From Marinobacter manganoxydans MnI7-9 (GTDB taxonomy: Bacteria; Pseudomonadota; Gammaproteobacteria; Pseudomonadales; Oleiphilaceae): 64,000 bases of DNA. Positions 1-8,983 of the stretch are shown here, piece after piece; the stretch's first letter is position 1; each line of letters opens with the position of its first letter. The notes beneath the pieces were generated by a model. It searched no databases. It saw only the letters and a list, made by a program, of their open reading frames with translations, and had not been told where the DNA came from. The translations under genes were made by a program, and so were the position numbers. The DNA lies in contig NZ_AGTR01000032.1 of the NCBI RefSeq assembly GCF_000235625.1, forward strand, positions 44,236 to 108,235. The letters run 5' to 3'.

Positions 1-1
1 G

Positions 2-91
2 TCTTCATCCCTGCAGGCCCTGAAGCGGGCCAGGACCGAGCCCACTTACGGAACCTTTGAGGATTCCCCGGGGCACACTGTCCCAAGTTAA
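2..91 (+). CDS. 3' end of an unidentified protein (partial)
   Basis: An open frame enters from the left edge and reads about 29 residues to a TAA at 89-91, ending in TVPS. It would converge on the formate-THF ligase gene that ends at 100. The fragment is rich in Arg and Glu and has no recognisable motif, so neither the family nor the reality of the frame can be proved here; the other two plus-strand frames stop sooner. Sequence left of the window would settle it. Confidence 0.3.
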   Translation, partial: SSSLQALKRARTEPTYGTFEDSPGHTVPS

Positions 92-99
92 ACCCAGTC

Positions 100-1836
100 T
101 CAGGTTAACCCCACCACCAGGCCATTTTCATCCAGCGCAATGTCCAGGGCAGCGGGGCGCCGTGGCAGCCCCGGCATGGTCATAATGTCACCACAGACCG
201 CCACCACGAACCCGGCTCCGGCCGCCAGGCGCACTTCCCTCACCGGCAACATATGCCCGGACGGCGCGCCCTTCACCGACGAGTCCACCGAGAAGCTGTA
301 CTGGGTCTTGGCAATGCACACCGGCAGGTGGCCAAACCCCAGGCTCTCGTATTCCTCCAGCTGTCGTTTGGCGATCGTTGTGAACTCCACGCTTCCGGCA
401 TGGTAGATACGGGTAGCAATGGTGCGAATCTTTTCCGCCAGGGGCAGGCTGTCTTCATAGAGGAATTTCACCTCCGGTTTGCCCTCATCCATCTGGTCCA
501 GCACCGCCTGGGCCAGCTCAGTGGCGCCTTCACCACCGGTTGCCCAGTGATCCGCGGGCACTGCCCGCACGCCCAGCTCCTCGCTGATGGACTGGACCAG
601 CGCCATCTCCTCCTCAGTGTCATCCGGGAAACGGTTGATGCACACCACCGGGGTCAGGCCAAACTGCTGCAGATTGCGGATATGCCGCTCAAGGTTGGCC
701 GCCCCTTTTCGCAGCGCCGCCAGGTCGGGAATCCCCAGTTGGCTGCGGGGAATACCGCCCTGCATTTTGAGAGCCCGAATGGTGCAGACCACTACGGCGG
801 CATCCGGGCGCAATCCCGTGTGCCGGCACTTGATATCAATGAACTTTTCCGCGCCCAGATCGGCACCAAAGCCCGCCTCGGTAACCACCACGTCGTTCAG
901 GGCCAGCGCAGCCCGGGTTGCGGTGACGGAATTGCACCCGTGGGCGATATTGGCAAAGGGCCCACCATGAATAAACACCGGATTGTGCTCCAGGCTCTGC
1001 ACCAGGTTTGGCTGCAGGGCTTCTTTCAGCAGTACGGTGAGTGAACCCTCGACACCCAGATCACGAACGGTTACCGGCGACATGTCCGAGCGCCGTCCAA
1101 CGATGATATTTCCCAGGCGCTGCTTCAGATCCGCCCGGCCATCCGCCAGGCAAAGGATGGCCATGATTTCCGATGACACCGTGATATCGAACCCGGTCTC
1201 ACGGGGCACGCCATGTGCCGCTCCGCCCAGGCCACAGACCATGTTTCGCAGCGACCGGTCGGTTATATCCATGACTCTGCGCCAGCTTATGTAACGCGGA
1301 TCCAGCCCGGCTTCATTGCCCCAGTGAATGTGATTATCGATCAGTGACGCCAGCAGGTTATGAGCACTGGTAATGGCGTGGAAGTCGCCGTTGAAATGCA
1401 GGTTGATGTCTTCCATCGGGATCACCTGAGCCCGGCCTCCGCCGGCAGCACCACCCTTCATGCCAAAGCAGGGCCCCAGGGACGGTTCCCGCAGACACAC
1501 GGAGGAACGCACACCCAGCCGGTTGAAGCCATCATTCAGCCCTACACTGGTGGTGGTCTTACCTTCCCCCGCAGGGGTTGGCGTAATGGCCGTCACCAGT
1601 ACCAGCTTGCCTCTGGGTGCCGAGTCGGACGTATCCACGTAGGCCATGTCCAGCTTTGCCTTGTAATGGCCAAAGGGCACCAGGCTCTCCGCCGGCAAAC
1701 CGAAACGCTGCTGCGCCAACAGCAGGATAGACTGGGGCTGAACCGAACGGGCAATCTCGATATCCGGAGTGCCCGGCGGTGGAAACTCGGACGGCGCTGG
1801 CGTGTCGGGCGTCAGTTTACTGTACTGAAGACTCAT
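100..1836 (-). CDS. fhs: Formate--tetrahydrofolate ligase
   Basis: ATP-dependent ligation of formate to THF giving 10-formyl-THF, or the reverse reaction releasing formate and ATP in demethylating pathways. The 578-residue length fits the family (about 555-580). The P-loop-like [10 protein letters not shown] lies near residue 90, followed by the family signatures [19 protein letters not shown] and [20 protein letters not shown]. The start is the ATG at 1836; a frame continues upstream to 2067 but lies inside the reductase gene and has no family sequence. The start overlaps the stop of the upstream MetF-like gene by four bases (ATGA), which implies translational coupling. As the last gene of a three-gene minus-strand operon with a folate-dependent methyltransferase, it probably completes oxidation of a methyl group to formate. 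Confidence 0.95.
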   Translation of the reverse strand: MSLQYSKLTPDTPAPSEFPPPGTPDIEIARSVQPQSILLLAQQRFGLPAESLVPFGHYKAKLDMAYVDTSDSAPRGKLVLVTAITPTPAGEGKTTTSVGLNDGFNRLGVRSSVCLREPSLGPCFGMKGGAAGGGRAQVIPMEDINLHFNGDFHAITSAHNLLASLIDNHIHWGNEAGLDPRYISWRRVMDITDRSLRNMVCGLGGAAHGVPRETGFDITVSSEIMAILCLADGRADLKQRLGNIIVGRRSDMSPVTVRDLGVEGSLTVLLKEALQPNLVQSLEHNPVFIHGGPFANIAHGCNSVTATRAALALNDVVVTEAGFGADLGAEKFIDIKCRHTGLRPDAAVVVCTIRALKMQGGIPRSQLGIPDLAALRKGAANLERHIRNLQQFGLTPVVCINRFPDDTEEEMALVQSISEELGVRAVPADHWATGGEGATELAQAVLDQMDEGKPEVKFLYEDSLPLAEKIRTIATRIYHAGSVEFTTIAKRQLEEYESLGFGHLPVCIAKTQYSFSVDSSVKGAPSGHMLPVREVRLAAGAGFVVAVCGDIMTMPGLPRRPAALDIALDENGLVVGLT

Positions 1837-2747
1837 GGCACTGCCTCCCTGTTGTTCTCGCAGGACCCACTGTGATCCAGAATCCATTGCGCTGACTGGC
1901 GCAGCCCCCCGAACGGAAACAGATGAATGCCCCGCAGCAACGTCTCCGGATTTTCCAGGCAGTACTGCACCAGCGCCCGGACCATATCGTCGGGTTTCCA
2001 GGCACCCAGCATCCGGGCACTGCCAGGGCGACGAAGCAGCATACGTGCGGATGCGCCTACCCCACACATAGCTGCATAAGCGATAAGCGTTTTAACCCGG
2101 GTGGGGCCCGCCATGCCGATATAGACAGGCACTTCTTCCAGAATATTGCCCAGCCCTTGCAGCCAGTCGATCACCACATCAGCGTCGAAGGTGAACTGGG
2201 TGACCACCCAGAGCCTGGTAGCGGTAGTACGGGCGTATTCACGCTTGACGCTCAATGCCTTAGCCAGGGTTGCCCGATCCGCCATAGGATGGCCGTCCGG
2301 ATGAGCCGCAACACCGATACCTTGGAACCGGAACTGCGCCAACAATCCCGATTCGAGCACGGCCAAAGTGTCGGGAAACGGGCCGGCCACCGCATCGCTG
2401 TCACCCGCGATCAGCAGCAGACGGTCTACCCCGCTTTCATCTAATTGGGCCAACCAGTCCCGCAACTGCCCCCGGCTCTGGGCCATTCGGGCGGGCACAT
2501 GCGGCACTGGCTGCATACCCAGATCCAGCAGACGGCGGGAGGCTTCCAGCGTGTCACTGAACTGCCCCTTTGGCAGGAAGGGCACGTAAACGCAGGTGCC
2601 CGCCGGCAGAAGATCCGGCAAATGTTCTGTCGTCAGGATCTGGCGGGGTGTGGCCTCGATGGATGCCGAGCGCACCAGATCACGAAACCGTGCTGCTGCC
2701 TCCTCATCGGGCCGATTGAACGCCTGTCTTTCGCTAACCAGTGTCAT
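1833..2747 (-). CDS. MetF-like methylenetetrahydrofolate reductase
   Basis: A 304-residue TIM-barrel flavoprotein of the MetF family, which interconverts 5-methyl-THF and 5,10-methylene-THF. Visible family features are LLLIAGDS near residue 110, the [12 protein letters not shown] segment (the family reads YPE.HP), [12 protein letters not shown] and [10 protein letters not shown]. It lies between a DmdA/GcvT-like demethylase (66-bp gap) and fhs (4-bp overlap). This matches the layout of demethylation operons such as ligM-metF-ligH, so it most likely oxidises the 5-methyl-THF made by the demethylase rather than serving methionine synthesis. It is more divergent than housekeeping MetF. The family call is firm; the direction of reaction is inferred from context. 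Confidence 0.88.
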   Translation of the reverse strand: MTLVSERQAFNRPDEEAAARFRDLVRSASIEATPRQILTTEHLPDLLPAGTCVYVPFLPKGQFSDTLEASRRLLDLGMQPVPHVPARMAQSRGQLRDWLAQLDESGVDRLLLIAGDSDAVAGPFPDTLAVLESGLLAQFRFQGIGVAAHPDGHPMADRATLAKALSVKREYARTTATRLWVVTQFTFDADVVIDWLQGLGNILEEVPVYIGMAGPTRVKTLIAYAAMCGVGASARMLLRRPGSARMLGAWKPDDMVRALVQYCLENPETLLRGIHLFPFGGLRQSAQWILDHSGSCENNREAVP

Positions 2748-2813
2748 AAACCGCGCACCCCATTGCCAACGGTGTTTACCCGACAGCTGCTATCGCCGGT
2801 TCTTCCCGTTCGG

Positions 2814-4175
2814 TTAATCGGCGAAGTCGATCCCCTTGGCCCGGGCTCTTTCCCGGGCGTTGGGATTCACCGAAGGCCGGAAGGGCACTTCCACCACTTC
2901 CGCCTCCACAGCGGTTGAGCCATCCGCGGCGGCATATTCCACAGGAAGATGCACAGTAAGCCGCGTGCCGACAGCCCGAAGGTCAAACGGCACATACGCC
3001 AGCGCGATGTTGGTCTCAAGCTCCGGGGAGTACCAGGGGGAGGTAACATAGCCCTCCGCTTCGCCGCCGTCCGGGCCGCTGATCAGCCAGAAATCGTTGG
3101 AGTAGTCAGTCACCTTGCCGCCGCCAAAACGGATGCCCACCATGATGTGGCTGAAAGGCGGGCGACCGGCGTCCAATTGCTCACGGACCTGCTCAAGCTT
3201 TTGCTTGCCGATGTAATCCGCCTCCTTGTTGCGCGGCACCTGGTACGCCAGGTTGCACTGGAACGGCAGGGTTTCCTGATCCACATCCTGCCCCCAGGAC
3301 AGAATACCCGCGGCAATCCGGCGATGGTGGGCGGGCGCGATGACCCGAAGGTTGTGGGGCTCGCCCGCGGCAAGCACGGTGTACCAGAGGTCCTCGGCGT
3401 ATTTCGTCGCTTCCTTGAGGTAAATCTCGTACCCCTTCTCTCCGGTGAAGCCGGTCTGGGACACGATCACGTCATGGCCGGCCACCTGGCCTTCCATCAA
3501 GCCATAGTAGGGAATGTCCCGAACGGCGTCGCCAAACAGGTCCGCCATGAGCGCTTCGGACTTGGGGCCCTGAATCTGCACCGGTGCCACATCGATTTCC
3601 GCAATGGTGACATTGAATCCCATGCCAACGTTTACGCCCCGCATCCAGAGCTCAAGATCACTGTCGGAGAGCGAGAACCAGAACTCATCTTCGGCGACCC
3701 GCAGCAGAACAGGATCATTGATGATGCCACCCTCCTCGTTGCAGAGGATGACGTACTTGCCACGCATGGGCTTGATCTTGGTCGCATCCCGGGTGATCAC
3801 GTAATTCACGAACCGCTCGGCATCCGGGCCTTTGACCTGAATCTGGCGCTCAACCGCCACGTTCCACATGGTGACGTCGTGGATCAGCGACTCGTACTCC
3901 AGCATGGCACCGCCGTCTTCCGGGCGAACATAACCCCGGGGGTGATACATGCGATTGTAAACCGTCGCCCGCCAGCAGCCCGCCTCATAGGCCAGATGCC
4001 AATACGGTGACTTGCGGACCCGTGTGGAAATCAGCATCTCCACCGGCGTGGGGCCAGATTGGCGCAGGTTGATGGGAACGCGTCGATCAGACTGGTCGAC
4101 GCTGTCGGGCTGGCGTGCCGCACCGGCCCGTTGTTGTGGATAATCCAAAAGTGCTTGCTCGAATTTAACAGCCAT
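2814..4175 (-). CDS. GcvT/DmdA-family folate-dependent demethylase
   Basis: A 453-residue aminomethyltransferase-fold protein. Two stretches resemble the DmdA branch (DMSP demethylase): MWNVAVERQIQVKGPDAERF with GGIINDPVLLRVAEDEFWFS, and APVQIQGPKSEALMADLFGD with SQTGFTGEKGYEIYL. It has an extra 40-residue N-terminus and is longer than characterised DmdA (about 365-370). The ATG at 4175 is preceded by a GGGGGAG ribosome binding site. It is the first gene of an operon with metF-like and fhs genes, so it should move a methyl group from a small donor to THF, with the methyl then oxidised to formate. The donor is unknown: DMSP, a methylamine or betaine derivative and a methoxy aromatic are all possible. 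The family is secure and the substrate open. Confidence 0.85.
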   Translation of the reverse strand: MAVKFEQALLDYPQQRAGAARQPDSVDQSDRRVPINLRQSGPTPVEMLISTRVRKSPYWHLAYEAGCWRATVYNRMYHPRGYVRPEDGGAMLEYESLIHDVTMWNVAVERQIQVKGPDAERFVNYVITRDATKIKPMRGKYVILCNEEGGIINDPVLLRVAEDEFWFSLSDSDLELWMRGVNVGMGFNVTIAEIDVAPVQIQGPKSEALMADLFGDAVRDIPYYGLMEGQVAGHDVIVSQTGFTGEKGYEIYLKEATKYAEDLWYTVLAAGEPHNLRVIAPAHHRRIAAGILSWGQDVDQETLPFQCNLAYQVPRNKEADYIGKQKLEQVREQLDAGRPPFSHIMVGIRFGGGKVTDYSNDFWLISGPDGGEAEGYVTSPWYSPELETNIALAYVPFDLRAVGTRLTVHLPVEYAAADGSTAVEAEVVEVPFRPSVNPNARERARAKGIDFAD

Positions 4176-4291
4176 TGCTATCTCCCCCTTCCCGGGTTGT
4201 CGATAGCCCTAATGTGGCCCTCTTTGAGGTTACCGGGAGGAACCAATACGACACTCAGTCGACTAAAAGCGTCAGAGGGACGGCAGCAGGC

Positions 4292-4747
4292 CTAGAGAAT
4301 CAATGTCAGACCGCCCGTAACGACAGCGAACAGCACGGACAACCAGATCACGGTCATCCAGGGGAAAGGCGGCGGGGGTGGCTCAATCGCCAACTCTTTT
4401 TCCAGGTAGTTTCTCAGCAAGCGGGTGTTGCGGGTGTTGGCTTTGTATACCGCGTCAAAGCCATCACCTATCACAGGCAGCAGGCCACCGAGGAAATCAA
4501 TGCCCATGTTGCGCAGCATGCGAAGCTTGACGTCCTTGCTGGCGCCCGCCCTCTGCGCTTCCACCAATACGTACCCGCCCAGTACCAGGCCCACGGCGTC
4601 CCCCACCACGGGCAACAGGCCAATCACTGCCTCCGCACCTATCTTTATATTGGTAAACGGGATAGCAATGTTGCTGTCGGTGAACCGGCTGAATTTATCC
4701 AGCCGCTCCAGAATGGCCTTCTGGCGGGCTTCGGAAGGTTTCGGCAT
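4292..4747 (-). CDS. DUF4112 membrane protein
   Basis: A 151-residue protein with the DUF4112 pattern: an N-terminal helix, then two glycine-rich hydrophobic repeats, IGLLPVVGDAVGLVLGGYVL (about residues 42-61) and FLGGLLPVIGDGFDAVYKAN (about 85-104), followed by a proline run and a C-terminal transmembrane helix (about 130-150). The function of the family is unknown. It starts 20 bp after the DsbA/FrnE-like gene on the same strand and is probably co-transcribed with it. Confidence 0.85.
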   Translation of the reverse strand: MPKPSEARQKAILERLDKFSRFTDSNIAIPFTNIKIGAEAVIGLLPVVGDAVGLVLGGYVLVEAQRAGASKDVKLRMLRNMGIDFLGGLLPVIGDGFDAVYKANTRNTRLLRNYLEKELAIEPPPPPFPWMTVIWLSVLFAVVTGGLTLIL

Positions 4748-4767
4748 TTCCTCTCCAGTTCAGGCGC

Positions 4768-5415
4768 TCACTCAGGCTTTGCGCCGATTTCCTCGAATGC
4801 CTGTACCAGGGTATCCGGTTCCTGGGCGCCGGAGATCAGGTATTTACCGTTCACGATGAAGGCCGGCACCGCAGAAACACCGGCCTGTTGATAGGTTGCT
4901 TCATCCTCGCGTACCACGTTGGCGAATTCATCGGAATCCAGAATCTGCTTTGCCCTCCCGCGGTCCAGCCCCAGGCTCTCGACACAGGCCAGCAACACGT
5001 CCTGGTCTGAAACGTCTTCCGCCTTTCCAAAGTAAGCCTCGAAGAGCGCCTGCTTCATCTCCGTCTGCTTGCCCCGCTCAGCCGCCCACTTCACCAGCCG
5101 ATGGGCGTCGAAGGTATTGCAGGTGAAGCGCTCCTGCATTTTCTCAAAGTTGAGGCCCAGATCTTTCGCAATCGTCATCATCTGATCCTGGGTCGCGCGC
5201 ATTTCCTGCTCACTTCGACCGTACTTGCGGGCCAGGGCCGGCAGGATGGGCTCGCCCGTGCCAGAGTGGTCCGGGTTCAGCTCAAACGCGTGCCATTGCA
5301 GGCCGAATTCATACTCCGACGCCAACTGTTTCATAGCCTGTTCCAGGCGGGCATAACCAATCGCGCACCATGGGCAGGCGATGTCGGAAACAATGTCGAT
5401 GTTGATCGTTTTCAT
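4768..5415 (-). CDS. DsbA/FrnE-family thioredoxin-fold oxidoreductase
   Basis: A 215-residue protein with thioredoxin fold and inserted helical domain. The catalytic CPWC sits at residues 14-17 (Cys14, Cys17), right at the N-terminus with no signal peptide, which places it in the cytosolic FrnE (2-hydroxychromene-2-carboxylate isomerase-like) branch rather than periplasmic DsbA. The cis-proline region reads GVSAVPAFIVNGKYLISGAQ near residue 180. Members act as dithiol-disulfide oxidoreductases in redox stress. It is followed 20 bp later by the DUF4112 gene. The exact partner is unknown. Confidence 0.9.
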   Translation of the reverse strand: MKTINIDIVSDIACPWCAIGYARLEQAMKQLASEYEFGLQWHAFELNPDHSGTGEPILPALARKYGRSEQEMRATQDQMMTIAKDLGLNFEKMQERFTCNTFDAHRLVKWAAERGKQTEMKQALFEAYFGKAEDVSDQDVLLACVESLGLDRGRAKQILDSDEFANVVREDEATYQQAGVSAVPAFIVNGKYLISGAQEPDTLVQAFEEIGAKPE

Positions 5416-5472
5416 GGGGTATCCCGTTAATTGCGTTTAGACACGATACTGCCAGCCTAACACGGAGACAGA

Positions 5473-6336
5473 TCAGCCATCTCCCGCCAGATGTTCCCGG
5501 ATCAGCTCTGCCATCTGCCGGGCCGGTTCAGTCGGACGGCCCGACGGCCGATGCAGGGCCATCTCGATGGATTGCAGGGCCGGCATACCGCTTCGTTCGT
5601 CCAGAACCCGCAGCTGGGGTGTGAGCATATCGCGGGTTACGGGCACCACCGCCAATCCGGCCACGACAACGGGCATCAATCCTGTCATCGACTGGCTTGA
5701 GTAAGCCAGGCGCCATTGCCGACCCGCAGAAAACAGCGCCTGTTCTGCCACCTCTCTGAACACATCAGCGCCCGGTGAGTAAAGCGCGAGAGGAATGGGA
5801 TCTGTCAGGGACGGCTGTTTCTCGGCGCCAACCGCCCACACCAATGGCTCCCGGCGAATCACTTCGCCCCCGGGAGAGCGGGTCTGACGGGTCACAACCG
5901 CCAGGTCCAGCTCACCAGCCTGCACCTGCTCCAGCAGCCTGACGCTTGATCCGCAGATAACCTGCAGCTGAACCGACTGGAACAGCTGGCTGAAATGGGA
6001 GAGAACGGAGGTCAGCAAAAACGCATAGTCTTCCGGGATACCCAGGCTCAGTTGCCCCGATACCTGCCGCTGCCTGAGCGAATCCAGTGCCTCGTTGTTA
6101 AGGGCCAGCATCTTCCGGGCGTAACCGATCAGTTGCTCGCCCTCAGCGGTAAACCGAATACGCCGGCCCTCTCGCTCGTGAAGAGACACTTCCAACAGGG
6201 CTTCCAGGCGATGCAACTGCATGCTGACAGTTGACTGGGTATAGGCAAGCCGGTCAGCCGCCGCGGTTACCGTTCCGGTGTCGGCAATGGCCACCAGTGT
6301 TTGCAGCACGTTCAGATCCAGAATACGGGGACGCAA
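5473..6336 (-). CDS. LysR-family transcriptional regulator
   Basis: A 287-residue LTTR with an N-terminal winged helix (LDLNVLQTLVAIADTGTVTA then ADRLAYTQSTVSMQLHRLE) and a periplasmic-binding-type effector domain. The best start is a TTG at 6336, eight bases after an AGGAG, which places the helix-turn-helix where the family has it. An upstream in-frame ATG at 6396 would add 20 residues unlike the family and would lie over the regulatory palindrome. It is divergent from the EamA transporter at 6449, so control of that transporter and of itself is the obvious hypothesis. The effector is unknown. Confidence 0.9.
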   Translation of the reverse strand: MRPRILDLNVLQTLVAIADTGTVTAAADRLAYTQSTVSMQLHRLEALLEVSLHEREGRRIRFTAEGEQLIGYARKMLALNNEALDSLRQRQVSGQLSLGIPEDYAFLLTSVLSHFSQLFQSVQLQVICGSSVRLLEQVQAGELDLAVVTRQTRSPGGEVIRREPLVWAVGAEKQPSLTDPIPLALYSPGADVFREVAEQALFSAGRQWRLAYSSQSMTGLMPVVVAGLAVVPVTRDMLTPQLRVLDERSGMPALQSIEMALHRPSGRPTEPARQMAELIREHLAGDG

Positions 6337-6361
6337 TTCATCAACTCCTGTGATGCTTTTA

Positions 6362-6385
6362 ATCACTAAACGTTGTTTTTGTGAT
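6362..6385. promoter_or_regulatory. Candidate LysR operator between divergent genes
   Basis: The 112-bp gap between the LysR gene and the EamA transporter contains ATCAC (6362-6366) and GTGAT (6381-6385), an exact inverted repeat with a 14-base AT-rich spacer. Position and dyad symmetry suit an LTTR site, though the classical T-N11-A pattern is not exact. Confidence 0.45.
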
Positions 6386-6448
6386 ATCTCAAGCAAGTAT
6401 ATCCTCCCGCTGTCAGATCACAACACACCAGCTAAAGGAGGACTGCCC

Positions 6449-7351
6449 ATGAGGATTGTCAACGCGCCCATACGTCTGCCCAACATCCTGAGCATCATCG
6501 CGGCTCTGGTTGCCGTCGTTCTTTGGGCTGTTGCCCCTTTGCTGGTCGATGCAGCGCGTTCCATCCCGCCCTTCCAGCTTACGACCATCGCCCTTATCAG
6601 TGGCGCACTGGCCGTGCTGCCCATGAGTTTCCGGAGCCGCGAAGCGCGTAAATCTGTGAAAGTGTCCTGGCAATGGAAACTGGTGATTTTCGGCCTTGTG
6701 CCTTTGCTGGTTCTGGGGGCGGTCGGCGCCTACCTGGCCGGGCTTGGCATGGCACCCACCGCAGAGGCGTCATTGATCACCTATACCTGGCCGGTCATGT
6801 TCATCCTGATCAGCCAGTGGGCCTTCCATCGGCGGATCGCCCTCCCGGTTATTGCGGGGGCACTGATTGCCTTTTCCGGCGCGGCTTTGCTGCTGGGCCC
6901 GGAGGCCCTGAATAATGGTTTCTCGGGCAATCTGACGGGTTACGGGCTGGCTCTTCTGGCTGGGGGTTGCTGGGCTCTTTACTCCTGGATCTGCCAGGCA
7001 ACACCCGTAGCGATCGCTCCTGTCATGCCAGGCCTGTTCCTTCTGGCTGGCGCCGGAGCCGCAGCCGCAGATACCGTTTCCGGCTCCGCCCATGTGCTGC
7101 CTTCAGGAACCGCGCTCGCCGCTGGTGTCGCCCTGGGTCTGGGTCCATATGGCCTGGCCATGGTGGCCTGGGATCTGGCATTAAGGAAAGGCCCTACCGC
7201 ACTGGTGGGCAGCCTGGCCTATGCGGTACCTGTGCTGGCCGCTCTTTTCCTGGTACTGGCCGGGATTGCCGCGCCAGACTGGCGGCTTCCGCTGGCTGCG
7301 ATGCTCGTAGTTCTTGGTTCGCTGGTGGCAGCCAGCCGTCGGCGAGCCTGA
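6449..7351 (+). CDS. EamA-family (DMT) transporter
   Basis: A 300-residue protein made almost entirely of hydrophobic segments, consistent with ten transmembrane helices in two EamA repeats. The second half holds GLALLAGGCWALYSWICQ and the final LVGSLAYAVPVLAALFLVLA, typical of the family, which exports amino acids or other metabolites. The ATG at 6449 follows AAGGAGGA at 6435-6442. It is divergent from a LysR regulator, a common arrangement for substrate-induced exporters. The substrate cannot be read from the sequence. Confidence 0.88.
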   Translation: MRIVNAPIRLPNILSIIAALVAVVLWAVAPLLVDAARSIPPFQLTTIALISGALAVLPMSFRSREARKSVKVSWQWKLVIFGLVPLLVLGAVGAYLAGLGMAPTAEASLITYTWPVMFILISQWAFHRRIALPVIAGALIAFSGAALLLGPEALNNGFSGNLTGYGLALLAGGCWALYSWICQATPVAIAPVMPGLFLLAGAGAAAADTVSGSAHVLPSGTALAAGVALGLGPYGLAMVAWDLALRKGPTALVGSLAYAVPVLAALFLVLAGIAAPDWRLPLAAMLVVLGSLVAASRRRA

Positions 7352-7461
7352 ACCTGACACATCGTCGAGCAAGACGACCAGTCCAAGGCTGCCTATCGGC
7401 CTTTGCCGGAAGACATGCGTATACTCCTCATGTGTAACTCAAACCGCAGAGGAGTATGCCA

Positions 7462-7674
7462 ATGGCCGACGAAGACACGCTCACCGCCCTGAAAACCGCC
7501 TTTACCTTCATGCCCCAACCGGTCGAAATCAATCGGTTCGAATACGGCGACGATGCTGACAGAATTCTCGCGCAGGTGAATTTTGTGCGGGAAGTACTGG
7601 TCAGTCACGGCATTGATCCGGAAGAAGTCGCCGGCGAAATCAACCCGGACTCGTCACCGAATTCCTGTTACTGA
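7462..7674 (+). CDS. Small acidic protein upstream of tenA
   Basis: A 70-residue acidic protein with no signal peptide or membrane segment and a Cys three residues before the end (SPNSCY). Two ATGs are in frame; the second, at 7462, lies seven bases after GAGGAG and is preferred over the one at 7456, which almost touches the Shine-Dalgarno. It ends 24 bp before tenA on the same strand and is probably co-transcribed. I do not recognise a family; the segment VNFVREVLVSHGIDPEEV suggests a helical protein. Confidence 0.65.
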   Translation: MADEDTLTALKTAFTFMPQPVEINRFEYGDDADRILAQVNFVREVLVSHGIDPEEVAGEINPDSSPNSCY

Positions 7675-7698
7675 GTCGATCGTCCTCCAGGAGAAAGC

Positions 7699-8367
7699 AT
7701 GCCTTATCAGTTCGAAGACCTGAAAAAGAGCTGCCAAAACGAATGGCAAGCCTACATCGAGCACAGCTTTGTGCAGCAACTCGGTAATGCGACATTAGCG
7801 CCGGAAGCGTTCCAGCATTACCTCAAGCAGGACTACCTGTTCCTGATCCAGTTTGCCCGTGCCTTTGCCCTGGCCGCCTATAAAAGCCGGACCCTGTCGG
7901 ACCTGCGCCAGGCCAAGGAGGGTTTGCAGGCCATCGTGGATGTGGAACTGGATCTGCACGTCAGCTACTGCAAGGAATGGGGCATTTCCGAACAAGAGCT
8001 GGCCGACCTGCCGGAAGCCCGGGCCACGCTGGCCTACACCCGCTACGTTCTGGACACCGGCAACCGGGGCGACCTGCTGGACCTGCACGTGGCCCTGTCA
8101 CCGTGCATGGTGGGTTACGGTGAAATCGCCAACTGGCTAAATAGCCGGGCGGAAACGATTCGGGGTGAGAACAACCCCTACGATGCCTGGATCGCCATGT
8201 ACGAGAGCGACGAGTTCCAGGAGGCGATGCGAGCTGAGATCAGCTGGCTCAATGAGCGACTGGCCGATGTCTCCCCTGCCCGCTTCAAGGAACTAACCCG
8301 GATTTTCAGCGACGCCACCCGGCTTGAAATCGATTTCTGGGAAATGGGCCTGAAGCAGAGCGATTGA
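7699..8367 (+). CDS. tenA: TenA/thiaminase II family protein
   Basis: A 222-residue all-helical TenA-family protein. Cys136 in ALSPCMVGYGEIA matches the catalytic cysteine of classical TenA (Cys135 in Bacillus subtilis), and the conserved YLKQDYLFL and ARAFALAAYKS stretches are present near residues 35-60. Classical TenA hydrolyses aminopyrimidine breakdown products of thiamine for salvage. It is preceded by an AGGAG ribosome binding site and a small acidic ORF. No TPP riboswitch is evident upstream. Confidence 0.92.
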   Translation: MPYQFEDLKKSCQNEWQAYIEHSFVQQLGNATLAPEAFQHYLKQDYLFLIQFARAFALAAYKSRTLSDLRQAKEGLQAIVDVELDLHVSYCKEWGISEQELADLPEARATLAYTRYVLDTGNRGDLLDLHVALSPCMVGYGEIANWLNSRAETIRGENNPYDAWIAMYESDEFQEAMRAEISWLNERLADVSPARFKELTRIFSDATRLEIDFWEMGLKQSD

Positions 8368-8390
8368 CCTGCACTACTGGTGCGGCAGGT

Positions 8391-8426
8391 GGCGGGCAGG
8401 TTGAAGTTCAATCCTGCGCTGCCCGC
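8391..8426. terminator. Hairpin between convergent tenA and NADAR genes
   Basis: GCGGGCAG (8392-8399) pairs with CTGCCCGC (8419-8426), and the loop itself contains the small dyad TTGAA-G-TTCAA. There is no T-run on either strand. The position between converging genes suggests a transcription block or mRNA 3' end, overlapping the last codons of the NADAR gene. Confidence 0.4.
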
Positions 8427-8887
8427 TCCTCCCGCAACCTGGCCCGCACATTCATCAACACTTTTCCGTAACGGTTATCGCCCCGACGATCCCGGCCGCA
8501 GCCCCAGAAATAATCGAAATTGCTGTTTTCAACGATTTTCGTGTCGCCGGTATCCAGCAGAGCCTCCGCCAGCTCGGGATGGGTTCGGCAGCGCACGTAG
8601 ATCCCCCGTGTCATAACGGTTTCGCGCACCTGCTTCCAGTCCCGCCGCAGGCTCTTGTGGCGCTTGCGCCCTAGCTTTCCGGCCTTGCCGGGCGTGTCGG
8701 CGTTGCGCACCTTTTCCTGGCGGTTGTCGTCGGTGAACTTCATGCCCTGGAAATAGTGTTCCACGGTTGGCCAGACCTTGCCTTCCAGCTCGAAACTGTA
8801 AGGGGCATGGGTGCCCAGCGGATTGTCCGGATCTGTTCGGGACATGAACAGGTCGTTCTCACCGTTGTCGTCGGGGAAGAGAGACAT
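8408..8887 (-). CDS. NADAR (YbiA-like) family protein
   Basis: A 159-residue protein of the NADAR/DUF1768 family. The signature PYSFELEGKVWPTVEHYFQGMKF is split here as PYSFELEGKVWPTVEHYFQ (about residues 29-47), and the C-terminal half holds the family pattern HPELAEALLDTGD, NSNFDYFWGCGRD and NRYGKVLMNVR. E. coli YbiA is an N-glycosidase acting on early riboflavin intermediates; other members reverse ADP-ribosylation. No phage-defence or ADP-ribosylation genes adjoin, so a housekeeping clean-up role is more likely. Confidence 0.88.
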   Translation of the reverse strand: MSLFPDDNGENDLFMSRTDPDNPLGTHAPYSFELEGKVWPTVEHYFQGMKFTDDNRQEKVRNADTPGKAGKLGRKRHKSLRRDWKQVRETVMTRGIYVRCRTHPELAEALLDTGDTKIVENSNFDYFWGCGRDRRGDNRYGKVLMNVRARLREERAAQD

Positions 8888-8983
8888 TCTTGCGATCCTT
8901 TAGAAATAAGTGGTCCTGCAATACCCCTAGTATCAACGAGTACGCGCCAGGGGTCACGCCAATAAACCGGCTCATCTGCAAGA

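Noticed and set aside
253-1044. 263-residue plus-strand ORF opposite fhs
   Set aside because: No motif or ribosome binding site; lies wholly within the conserved fhs gene.
7403-7425. TTGCCG and TATACT as a promoter before the small tenA-linked gene
   Set aside because: Only 11 bases lie between the two hexamers, too short for sigma-70.
7352-7461. TPP riboswitch upstream of the tenA pair
   Set aside because: No thi-box-like CTGAGA or conserved stem pattern is visible.
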